Below are positions 21,956 through 32,895 of a stretch of 64,000 nucleotides of DNA, piece after piece (position 1 is the first letter of the stretch; each line of letters begins with the position of its first letter). A program made the translations under genes and the position numbers. Location of the stretch: contig CM077826.1 in assembly GCA_039720395.1 (NCBI GenBank), forward strand, positions 34,556,687 to 34,620,686, in the 5' to 3' direction. The notes under the pieces are model-generated. The model searched no databases. It saw nothing but the letters and a program-made list of their open reading frames with translations, and was not told the origin of the DNA. The stretch is from Liquidambar formosana. Taxonomy: Eukaryota > Streptophyta > Magnoliopsida > Saxifragales > Altingiaceae.

Positions 21956-22989
21956 AGGCAATCCATTTAGTGCTTACTGTCGCACCAATTTTGTCATGAC
22001 TATTTGTGAGAAAGAGTTTAGGTTGTTTTTCCTAAAGTAGACTTAGGGTTTGTTTCTTTATTTTCTAGTTATTTGATTGTTTTCATCTTTCAAGTCAAAT
22101 GTCCTTTGAAGTTATGAGTCTTTTGAGTCCTAATAATTGTCAAGTCAAGATTTTCAATGTGTTCTTCTTCATTCCTTTAATAAAATGTTTGATTTCAAGA
22201 ATTCCATTGTCTTTCTATTTCTCTTCTCATCAATAATTGACAATCAAAGTGGCATGAAAATATTTGCTACAAGGCTTAAAAAAACTCCTTCTATTGAAGG
22301 AGCAAACACAAAGAATGATGAATAAACTATGGCTAATTGACTAGAAAACATGAGAAAGCCAAAAATGGTAAACATAAGGGATCACCCTCCTAATACACTA
22401 CGTGAAGAAATAGGCTAATCAACTCGAGAAGATCTTGAAACCCTTGTAAGAAGCAATTCAAAGATCAAAAATACGAAATCAACTACTATGCTGTGAGCTT
22501 TTAAAGATGTTTATTTCCCTCTCCCTCAAAAGGAAAAAGAAAAAAGTTGAAAGAAAAATTTGTGACGACAAAAAAAAAAAAAAGAAAAAAAAAGAAAAAG
22601 AAAAAAAGAGAAAAAAAAAAAAAGAGCACAAAAAAGAAAAAAAGAAAAGGGAGGCATTAACATCCAAAAGCCTCAAGAAGGAGAATCAATAACAATTAAG
22701 AGAAAGATTTATGATCAAAGAAGACTACAACCCATGTTTGTGACTCGCCGTGGAAGTTCAAGCCAAGTAAGGGTGGTCCCTATGTGGTTATGTGTAAAGC
22801 CTAAGCCTGCTAGGTTGAAAACCTGAAAAGGCGACTTAGGCAAAATTTAGGGCTATTGGAAGAAAAAAGTGAAGAATGAATCTCTTGAACTACGAGGACT
22901 TGATTCTCCACCAAAAAAGAAATGTTTGTTTTGTAAATGTCTTGTGAAGATCAAAGGGGAGATACGTAGGCAACCCATAAAGTTACTTT
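21956..22989 (+). other. 3' non-coding region of element F
   Basis: No pol remnant seen. It contains an A/AAG-rich low-complexity stretch at 22540-22660, whose lysine-rich translation is meaningless. Ends near agatacgtaggcaaccc before the 3' repeat. Confidence 0.6.
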
Positions 22990-23538
22990 AGGTTTATATT
23001 AGGATTTAACCCTAATTCTAATCAAACTACGTGGACTTTGATCCATGTATTTCGTTATATGGTACTTAGGCACTCATCTTGAGGTTCAAGTCCACCCTAG
23101 GATCCAAGTATCCTAGTTTTCTTTTCTTTCTTTTTTTCTTTTCTGTTTTATTTTCTTTATTTGATTGTGTATGGATGAATGGATGAATGAAATATATGAT
23201 ATGCATGCTGTCTTATGGTGATATATGTTGATTTGTGTGTTGAAAAGATCTAAATTTAGCCCAAAACCGAGAGACCGAAAGGGTGACATGGGTGCCTATA
23301 GACTTTGCCTAGAACCTTCCCATGTCATAACGTAGCCTTCGAATCCCTAGTTTTTTTGGTTTCCAAAAGACTGTTTTTTGGCTTTTCCTTTTAAATATGG
23401 TGTCTTTTCAATTGTTTTCTTGAAACAAAGTTTTTTTAGGGTTTTCTTTATTTCCTTTAAAAAATAAGGTGGCGACTCCTTCTCTTTTTCAAACTTATTT
23501 CTTTTTCAATCCTTGTGGGCCAATTTTTGGGGTTCACA
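22990..23538 (+). repeat. 3' LTR copy of element F
   Basis: Direct repeat of the split 5' copy, ending ggggttcaca. It is uninterrupted and so shows the pre-insertion sequence of the solo LTR site. Confidence 0.65.
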
Positions 23539-24127
23539 GTTACAATATTTGTTCTCAAGAAAATTTATATGTAACAATTTTCATCAATTTTGTGTAACAT
23601 ACTATTTTTACATGTAATTATTCTTTTTTGTTAGAATGGAAAAAGAATGAAATGGTGGGTCAAAATTAAAGTAATTCCAAACAAAGGGTAAAAACTCTTC
23701 TATTCCATTCAAAATGACATTAATGAACTTTAATCCCCAAAAAGGGGGATTTTTGGTTGAACATCTATTATGCCCTTTTTATATTGTTTAATCCCACCCA
23801 AATTATACCTTATAAAATTCTTCTCCTCCTACTCTCTCTTCATTCAGCAAACTCTAAACCCTAAAATTTCTCCTTTTCGGTGGGATTACAAGATTTATAC
23901 TTATGACTATGCAAAGTTCATGAACCTTAGCTATGCTTTCATCACAAATTAAGGTTAGCACACTCCTAAATTATAAACCAAAATAGATTATGAACCAGCT
24001 GAATATGGTTTTTAGCAATCATTCTTTTAGATCATTCAATATACATTTCCATATGATTTCTTGTCGATCATAATACTTGGCTACTAGTTTGTTTATACGA
24101 CGGAAACGATACTTAGGCAGCGTAAAA

Positions 24128-24175
<48 letters not shown>

Positions 24176-24224
24176 GTAAAAGGGCAGAAATGGGTATTAT
24201 CTAATGATAATTAGTAAATTCTTT

Positions 24225-24470
24225 CTTTTGGGAATTAATATTCATTGGAGCCATTTTGACCAAATTAATAGAGTTTTTGCCTCTTTTTTGGGATTACTTT
24301 TATTTTGATATACTATTTTGTCCTTCTCCCCCCCACAAAAAAAAAAAAAAAAAAAAAAAGGAAAATGACGAAATGGTGGTTAAGTATAAAGTAATCCTAA
24401 AAAAAGGGACCAAAGTTCTCTATTTCATTCAAAATAGTGATAATGAAGTTTAATTACCAAAAAATGGATT
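24225..24470. repeat. MITE-like element with long imperfect terminal inverted repeats
   Basis: The left end (cttttgggaattaatattc, 24227 onward) is the imperfect reverse complement of the right end (ataatgaagtttaattacca, to about 24466) over roughly 45-50 bp. An A run lies in the middle. Related copies: the right half at 23640-23750, and the left half at about 60118-60230. No coding capacity. Confidence 0.5.
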
Positions 24471-25291
24471 TATTATTGAATGTTTTTTATGCATTTTTTC
24501 TAAATTTTTTGCACCCCGCCTAAATTCCTTCAAGTCAAACCCTTTTCCTTGTTGTAAAAATATGTGATTTAAAATTAATTCAATTTATTTGCTATTATTT
24601 ATAGTCTTTATTTATAGTTATTCTATTTGGTTAATGTAGGTATAACCTACAATGACCTTTTATTTACCTCTTTATATATATTTCTTTATGGTGGTGAGTA
24701 AGTGGGTGGAGGTAACTCTTACACCACTACTTTACCATACCATTATTGTTGGAGGTTATTTCTTTTGGTTATTTATTTATATAAGTGTTATGTGTGGAAA
24801 TGAAGAGGTGTAGAGAAGAGCTTGCATGTGTTGATATTTTCAGCACCTATATCTCCTTACTTGTTATACATTTTGATTCCCTTTCATATGTTTTATGATT
24901 ATATTTTGAGTATTTAGAGCATACGGGTGATTCGAGATTCGTGGGAAGTCTTAGCTGCACATAAGGCTACCTAGAGGATCATTGTATCTTGAGAGAGAAA
25001 CGTCATGCCAACCCAATACAGATGGGGGCGTATTTCCTCTAAGGATTGCGTTTCACAGCGTGTCTTGATCCATATTACAGGCTATTCTAAACTCCAGTTC
25101 TTATAATTTTATTATTGTTGATTATTATAGATTAAATTCATCTTGATAATTATTGTGTTATAATTGTTTTAATAAAAATTCCTTACAATATATCCAACAA
25201 TCTTAGAGAAAATTCGTAAGAATTTCTGTTAATTTAATTTTTATAATCTTTGAGTATTTTAACTTACAAAGATGATGCGAGTTTAGAACCA

Positions 25292-25292
25292 A

Positions 25293-25362
<70 letters not shown>
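25292..25362. repeat. Compound (CT)n(TA)n microsatellite
   Basis: About 14 CT units directly followed by about 18 TA units, then cacacatacac. Confidence 0.9.
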
Positions 25363-25363
<1 letters not shown>

Positions 25364-26796
25364 ACCTTTGGAAGCATATTGTTGCTGTTTCAACACAAGT
25401 ACACAAATGATGTAGTCTATTGGATTTCTAAATCCTAATATTAATGGCTTGTGTTACGGCTTTGAAAGATAATTGTTATAATTTCTTACATATGCTATGA
25501 ATTTCAATTTAGAACAATCCATATGACTTTGCTTATAGTTTATATTATACAGTTCTTGGCTAGCAAGTGTGTTCCTTATCTATTGGCTTATATTGTGTAT
25601 ACCTATGGTTAGGACTTATGACCTATGAAGGGATAGTTTCCATATTGTATTAATGGTTGATGTTGTATTTTAAGAACTTGGTAATGATTTATTTTTAGAG
25701 TTGTTAGTGCATATATATCAAGGTTTTCTTTGTCATGTATATACTACTCTAGATTATTCTTGATAAATTAAAAAAAATTATTATAAATGTTGGCATAGAT
25801 GGACATAGATTTGAAGTAGAAATACACAGAGACGTTATATTTACAATAATTTTTAGGATGTTGTATATATAGAAAATATATATAAATTATTATTCCATTA
25901 ATTTAAATATCAACAAAGTTGGAGAAAAATGTTGCATGGCTCTAGGAGTGTATATGTTTACTAGTTGTTTTTTTAGAATATTTATCAATCTTTAAGTTCT
26001 GGTGTATGCAATTTCACTATTAAAGTTTGAGGGTTGTTATAGAATAATCCTGATTGTGGCATATTATGAATATTATTTCAATACAGGGGTTCTATTGAAC
26101 AATGTTTGTTATACGTGATATTTTACAGAAATAATTTTAATGTGAGGGTGATTATTAGATTATGTGCATTACAGCACATTATAAATAATTTATACGTGAT
26201 ATCATTATTTTATCTATGTGGCTCAATATGAATATAAATTGTTTGAATATCATGTGCTAATTTAGTAATTAAGTAAAGATGATAAATTGTGGGGGTACAC
26301 AATTTGAAATCATGATGGTGAATTTATAAAAAAAAAAATAAGATGAATTATATTTTGCCAATCTTGTAAGTTGTGAAATTACTTTAGTGTTATTTTCAGC
26401 ATATGGTATAGAGGTAAAAAATATTATTGGAAATGCTAGTGAATAATTTTGCATTATGTTAGTATTTTCATCTCCTCATAAAAATGAAAATATTGAGATA
26501 GAAGTATTTCATAAATATGATGGTAAATTATATTGTTGCTATTTGTATGGTGAGACTATTATATAAATTGTTGACTTAAAACTTAGTAAGGTCAATGATA
26601 TAAATTTATGATTATTATGTTCTCATGTTTACATTTTATTATTCAGATTTAATTATTTGTTTAATCCGTATTTCAGAAGATAGAAGTGAAAACACATATA
26701 TACATTATTGAGAATTAGACCATGCAAGTAAAGCATATATTTGAGGTACACAATATGGTGTGTAAAATACGACTAAAGCCATATAAATAAAAAATA

Positions 26797-27587
26797 ATCA
26801 TGAATGGATTTAGGAGTAGGCCACTCCAAGATAGCTTCAACCTTTTTAGAATCAACCTTAATGCCCTTGGCTGAAACAACATAGCCTAAAAACACCAAGC
26901 TTTCTGACATAAACTCACACTTTTTCAAATTGGCATAAAGCTTTTGCTCTCTCAGCGCTTCAAATATTTGTCGCAAATGACCCACGTGCTCATTAGGATC
27001 CTTGCTATACACAAGAATGTCATTAAAGTACACCACAATGAACTTCCCAATATATGGCCGAAATACCTAATTCATCAACCGCATAAAGTGCTTAGTGTGT
27101 TTGATAAACCAAAAGGCATTACTAACCATTTGAACAACCCATCACGTGTCTTGAATGCTGTTTTCCACTTATAACTTGGCCGAACTCTAATTTGAGGATA
27201 TCCACTCTTAAGATCAATTTTGGAGATCTTAGAACCGGATAGATGATCTAACATGTCATCCAAGCGAGGAATTGGAAATGGATACTTCACTGTAATTTTG
27301 TTTATGGCTTGGCTATCCATATATATATGCCACGACCCATCTTTTTTTGGAGCAAGCAATGCTGGCACTACACAAGGGCTCATACTTTTACGGATCAACC
27401 CCTTTTCAACAAGCTCTGTCACTTGCCTATTAAGTTCTTCATACTTATGTGGACTCATGCGGTAGTGTGCTTTATTCGGCAAACTAGAACCCAGAATAAA
27501 GTCAATATGATGTTGTATATCCATCATCAAAGGTAATCCAGCCGGTAGTTCATTTGGAATAACATTAATAAATTCCTTTAACATAGG
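26797..27587 (-). pseudogene. pol: RT fragment of chromovirus E
   Basis: Reverse transcriptase of a Ty3/gypsy chromovirus: [60 protein letters not shown], then after a frame break VYFNDILVYS ... LGYVVSAKGIKVD. The YxDD box has become YFND. Several residues normally fixed in the family are changed and the frame is interrupted near 27040-27075. The fragment stops in the RT/RNase H linker at about 26797 against AT-rich DNA. Its upstream end continues exactly at 52302 on the other side of Tat element B, sharing the atagg duplication. CRM/Galadriel-like by general resemblance. Confidence 0.85.
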
Positions 27588-28995
27588 TGTTAACACCCCA
27601 TTTTGTACCGCCTAAATATTTCGAATCCACCCTTTTAAGCCCGGTGATGAAGGGTAGCCCAACTTGAAATGACTAACAAGTGATCTCCAAAGAGCTGATG
27701 TGGTCGCAGCTGCAGCCTGGCCCAAAGAAGCCCAGCCCATTACCTTGTGCGTACGCACCTTTAATTTGTGCGTACGCACCTTACATTTATGCGTACGCAT
27801 GTCAATATTCCAGTATTCGAATTTTTCCCCCCATTTCCCCTGTTGCCTTATATGGATGGAGCCTACTGCACATCCAGCCTGTGACGGCTGAGAACTAGAG
27901 AAACCCTAGTTCCTTACCCCGAAACCCTAATTCTTCGCCTATAAAAGGACCACTTCCGCATCAAATGAGGGGGGCTTGGCCACCACCACTTTGAAAGCTC
28001 CACAAAACCCTAAGGACACTTAACCTAAAACTAAAAAGGCGGCGGCTGCGATTACGGAGGCTCGAAGGAGAGATTCTTGTTAGTGCATTCATTGGGATTC
28101 ACCCAAAACCTGAGGGTAACGTCTTTTATGATTCAGTTCTTTGAATGTTAGAATAATCACTAATTATTCCTCCAAGTATATTTTCTATCATGCGTATTTT
28201 ATTTGAATGCCGTGATTTTAGATTTATTCAAGTGCTTTCAATCAAATGTTGCATGACCGGATCTACACTTTATATTATGTTCTAGCATGTTTAGTATCAT
28301 TTAAATATGTCTTTGCATGTTAATCGATGTAATGTTTAAAGTGCATAAATTCGCGGTTAGATTCAGGGTGTGATAATGACATGATAGGATATTTGCATGT
28401 AATTAGGGTTCTGTAATCTGGATTAAAATAGCATGTGCAATTTCAGCATGTTTTCTGTTATTTTCGAATCTGCCATGAAATGTGCGTACGTATAAATTAA
28501 AGGTGCGTACGCACCTTGTGTTTGTGCGTACACATATCTATGATGCTGTGCTAACCCATTTTTGCAGGCAGCGATAAATCCTTCTTCTTTTCTTCTTTCA
28601 CAGCCACTGTTTTTTCTGCGCACCAATTTTATTTTCTGTTTAGTTATTTATTTATATATTTTTATTCACATAATGTCATCCTGTGTGCCATTTGTTGTTT
28701 GAGATATCTGTCGCATGAATAGGGGTTGAACCCAATTGATCTTTCTCGTTAATTAAAGCCAATAAAATGCGTGTGGAGGCCGGATTCAGCCGGGCGTTGT
28801 CGGGTGCCTAACACCTTCCCGACGACGTACCTTAACTCCGAACCTTAATTCTCTTGGTAATGACGAGTGGGCCTCTTGCTAGGGGTCAATCGGTTCCCGG
28901 GGCCCAACCGGGTGGCGACTCCCTCTCCGCCCTAATCACACCCGTGGTTAGCGGCGTACTCCCGAGCCGGCGTGGTTCAGGACGCGGCGCTCACA
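27588..28995 (+). mobile_element. 5' LTR of Tat element B
   Basis: Begins TGTTAACACCCCATTTTG and ends GGCGCTCACA. TATAAAAG at 27940-27947. Palindromes TGCGTACGCA at 27748-27757, 27769-27778 and 27790-27799 (upstream of TATA) and 28504-28513, with variants at 28482 and 28525 (downstream). Confidence 0.96.
27748..27947 (+). promoter_or_regulatory. U3 promoter of LTR B
   Basis: Three perfect TGCGTACGCA palindromes in 52 bp lie 140-200 bp upstream of a strong TATA box (27940-27947). The 3' LTR repeats the arrangement at 51050-51101. Confidence 0.7.
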
Positions 28996-28996
28996 T

Positions 28997-29014
28997 TGGC
29001 GACTCCACTGGGGA
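28997..29014 (+). other. Primer-binding site of Tat element B
   Basis: TGGCGACTCCACTGGGGA one base after the LTR end, identical to element A. Confidence 0.92.
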
Positions 29015-29488
29015 ATAGAGAGTTAGACTTCGAAGTATTTTGTTGGCTTTAATTAATGAGAATTTTTAATTGGGTGAAAACCAAATTGCACACACGCGCA
29101 CGATCTTGGCACTTTGTTACCCCTCGATGGAAGTCTGATTAGAGACCCGGGATCCACTCGATCTTATGGGCAACTCGGCTCAGCACCATCAGCCCACGGC
29201 CTGTGCCACTAACCTGTGATAAGTTAGTGAGTACGTTAACGGGTTGCTCTTTGAGCACCCTAGCCTGGGTAACCCTTGAAGGAGACACCCCACTCTGACC
29301 CACCACACTAGTAACCCCCGAGGCTCTTACCTAACCTTGTGTGAATGTGTGTTGCATCGCATGTCATGTTGCATTCATTTCTTAGCACGGGTATGGGACG
29401 AGGCCCACTTTAATGTGGATTTTCTAAGTTCGAGCTCATTTGAGGGAAGATTGTGCGACAATGTAATTGGACCTAGGCCCGTCGGACG

Positions 29489-29522
<34 letters not shown>

Positions 29523-29726
29523 TTAGGCCTATAGTCCAAGAGAGTGGTAAGATGTGTGTCTTGGGCTCGAACAAAGGAAATTTACATGCGAGGTGGACCT
29601 ACTGGTAGTAAAGGACTAGGACCTATACGGAATGTCCATAACCTTCTAAGCTGGACCGAAGTCCAAGCACCATTGTGTCCAAAGCCCAGCAAGAGGAAAG
29701 TGAGATAAATCTGTAATGGGACCAAA

Positions 29727-29765
<39 letters not shown>

Positions 29766-30059
29766 AGAGGTTTGGATCCCAAATGAGAGCATTGTAATGG
29801 GCCAAGGATGAGATGGTGCTTTTGACTTCACAAGAGATGTCTACCTGTCATCGAACCTTTGAAGATTTAGTAAACATGATAGGGTTCGGTGATAAGGTAT
29901 GACATGGATAAAAGACTTGAAAAAGAAAATTGGGGGAAGTACTCATTCGCGCTCATTCTCCTTTCAGCAAGATTGATTCGACACCAAGAACGGCATTTGG
30001 TTGTGTTTGGGCTCGATCTCCGACCACCAACAGACTTAGGAGGGTTGCGATAAGCAGAA
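29015..30059 (+). other. 5' leader of Tat element B
   Basis: Non-coding, with two A runs (about 29490-29517 and 29732-29760). The first 300 bp match the PBS-proximal leader of element A. The antisense coiled-coil ORF of A is absent. Confidence 0.7.
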
Positions 30060-32895
30060 TGGCAGAGCAAGTAACTTTAGCTGATATTCTTGAACAGATG
30101 AGAAGCGACAAGGCCGAGATGAGGGGCTTCATGAATGAGATGAGAGATCGTGTTACCAAGTTGGAAAAGGGGAAAGGAAAGTCAGGAGAAGAAGAACAAC
30201 CTAGACTGAGGAAAAAGGGGAACCTAAAGGAAATGAAGAGGAACACCCAAGATGGGAAGATGACGACTATGAGGATTATCTAAAGAGGAAAGAGGCCAAA
30301 GAAAAGGATGCCCGGGTGGAGAAACTGGCAGCAGAGAATGCTGACATGAAGGCCCGGATGGACCGAATGCAGACGGCATGGCAAAAATCGCAAGGCATGG
30401 ATGACTACATATACTCCATGGCAGGAATCACAACTGAGTCGAAGGTACAGCTTCCCCCAAAATTCAAGATAGCCGATTATGAGAAGTTTGATGGCACTGG
30501 CGACCCCAAGCAGCACTTGCGCCAGTACTTAAGCATCGCTAAGATGAGGGGGTTAACCCCCGACCAAGTTTTGTATGCCTTCCCTTTGTTTCTCTTGTCA
30601 GATGCTTCGAAATGGTACTACGCCCTTGACCCAAAGGTCTCAGACTCTTGGGAACAACTCGCTTCGGAATTCGCTAACAAGTACGCTTACAACACTATGC
30701 TGGATGTCACCTTGAGGGACCTGGAGATGACAAGGCAGAAATCAGACGAGACGTTTTCTGAGTTTTTGACCCGCTGGAGAGCTAAAGACGTCAAAATGGT
30801 AAATAGACCCACGGAAATCGACCAGATAAACATTATCCTGAGGAATTTGACCCCCGTTTACTTCGACCGCATGCTGACCTCTTCGGTTATGAATTTTGAA
30901 CAGTTATATCAGTGTGGGACTCGCATCGAAGATGCCATTCATCGTGGTCAGGTGGACAGGCAAAAGAAGACATATGGTTCCGGTACCAGCAGTGGAAACG
31001 GAGGCAACAGGATGGGTGGCGGGACCCAAATACAGGCCACGGTAGGGGCCGTCCAACAGGCCCAAGCAGCACAGAGACCTCCGAGAGTGTACCATGACCT
31101 GGGAGTCCCATTGTCAAAGGCTTTGGCCAATTTGAACAAAAGAGGGCATTTGAAGCCATTGGAACCTAGGGCGCTACCCAACCCTATTCCCCCGCACTGG
31201 AGACAGAATGAGTTTTGCGATTTCCACCAGCGCATAGGCCACAGAACCGATAATTGCATGCGTCTGAAAAATGAAATCCAGGATTTGATCGATTCAGGAA
31301 AGCTACCACCACCAAGTAACGACAAGCCAAACATACAGAATAACCCGCTCCCGGATTTCAGAAATACACCGCCCCCGGCATTTATGAATTTGATCAGTTG
31401 TGCAGATAAGGTCGAGGACCCGTCCGAGTTTATTCTAATGATCGGTACAAAGAAAGCTCCCTGGGAAGATTATGATAGTGAAGAGGAGGATATCTGGGCA
31501 GAAATGAAAAAGGATTCCATGCACCTGACTCACTCCGGGAGACATTTCAAGCCCGGATTTCTGGAAGCAGATCACCCGGGCCGAGAAATGAGCCAAGAAG
31601 CAGACATCGAGAAGGTAAGAGAGAGAATGGGGCGCCCGGGAGAAAAAGAAGAGGAAGATCGGGTCTTGAAACAGCTAAAAAAGACGCAGGCGAGCATAAG
31701 CATTTGGGGTTTGATTACTGCCTCAAAGAAGCATCGCCAAGCTCTGCTGGACGCTTTAGCGCAAAAGGAGGTACCAATGGAAACTACCCCTGAACAAGTA
31801 TTGTCCCTCATGGGGGTGAGCTCAATAAACAAAGCCGTGATGACTTTCTCCCAAGAGGATTTGCCAGTTGAAGGGTTCGAGCATGCGAAGCCGCTGTATA
31901 TCACTGTCGAATGCAAAGACCTAAAGATACCGGTAGTTCTGGTTGATAATGGGTCGGCATTGAATGTCTGCCCAATGCGTACTGCAACAAAATTGGGAAT
32001 AACAGAGGAAAATCTCTCGCCATCCGCAGTAACAGTCAGAGGATATGATAATGGTTGCAGGAGTGTGATGGGGACTTTCAAGATAACGTGCAAAGTGGGG
32101 CCAGTAGAATCGACGGTGGAATTTTGTGTCATGGACATCCCTGCCAACTATAACTTGCTGTTGGGAAGGACCTGGCTACACCCTCTACAGGCAGTCCCTT
32201 CCACTGTACATCAGAAAATCAAGTTGCCATGGGGTGGGGGCGTTCTGGTAATTCACGGGGACAGGGAAATCACCGAGCAGGTCTTGGGAATAAAAGAGGA
32301 AAGCAATGAGATAGAATGGAGGGGCTTCGAATTCATACAAGCGATTGACAGAGCAGATGCAGGAAAGGAGAAAGTGTCCCCAGATTTTGGGGAAAACATT
32401 AATCACATCGTGGCCCACATCATGAAGAAATTTGGATACATGCCTGGCATGGGGTTGGGAAAAAGAGGAGATGGCATCACGGAATTCCCAGAATTTCATA
32501 TGCAGAACAATCGTAGGGGACTCGGGTACACAGGCGAGAACAAGGAACATTTTCCCAAAAATGCTGATACGCTTAACGGAAATTTCATAAAGGAGGGAGA
32601 GGATTTCCCTTATTGTGGATTCTCTGAACCGTGGGTGAATCGGAAGAGTGGGAAAAGGGAGATGGGGCTGGAAGTGTTTTTCCAAGAGAAATTAACCCTC
32701 AGAGACACACGCTCAGAGACTATTAAGACCTCTGAAGAACGAGATTGGGTTGAAAATGTGGATCATGCAAGCTGGGATCTCTTATTGTCAGCTAGAAGCA
32801 ATGAAGACGTGCTGGTTTTAAGTAAGAATGCTGGGACTGTTAACCCCTCCGAGTTCATCTCTGCGGCTGATGGGAACACCAGTGCTTGGGTCTAG
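30060..32895 (+). pseudogene. gag: gag-protease with G-patch, Tat element B
   Basis: Starts MAEQVTLADILEQM. A one-base frame change near 30200-30215 separates the first 50 or so codons from the rest, which continues in the frame KLAAENADMKARMDRM. Gag core FDGTGDPKQHL ... RDLEMTRQKSDETFSEFLTRWRAK, knuckle C-x2-H-x4-H-x4-C near 31215, protease VVLVDNGSALNVCP near 31940, LLLGRTWLH, and G-patch FGYMPGMGLGKRGDGI ... GLGYTGE near 32430-32540. The frame runs on through SEPW (a stop in element A) towards pol and ends at TAG 32893-32895, where A has TGG. About 70% similar to element A by eye. Confidence 0.9.

Larger units (their letters stand above)
17390..23538 (+). mobile_element. Gag-only non-autonomous Tat-like element F
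   Basis: A 550-bp direct repeat (17390-17845 plus 19443-19538, and 22990-23538) flanks an interior with a Tat-type PBS and a gag-like frame but no protease, RT, RNase H or integrase. The repeats both end ggggttcaca, so they are LTRs or the shared parts of them; the TG start is not clear, so the 5' limit is provisional. The 5' copy is split by a solo LTR. Movement would have needed enzymes from another Tat element. Confidence 0.65.
23539..26796. other. AT-rich spacer without recognisable genes
   Basis: Contains MITE-like repeats (23630-23750, 24225-24470), an A run of about 41 bases at 24129-24170, a CT/TA microsatellite, and otherwise AT-rich DNA. Short frames look like chance. The segment at about 24920-25080 is less AT-rich but not recognised. 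Confidence 0.5.

Noticed and set aside
22507..22692. Lysine-rich 61-aa frame
   Set aside because: It is the translation of an A/AAG-rich low-complexity stretch in the non-coding 3' part of element F, with no homologous frame.
30887..31334. Minus-strand frames opposite gag of element B
   Set aside because: Shadow frames of the conserved gag reading frame, with no equivalent opposite gag in element A.
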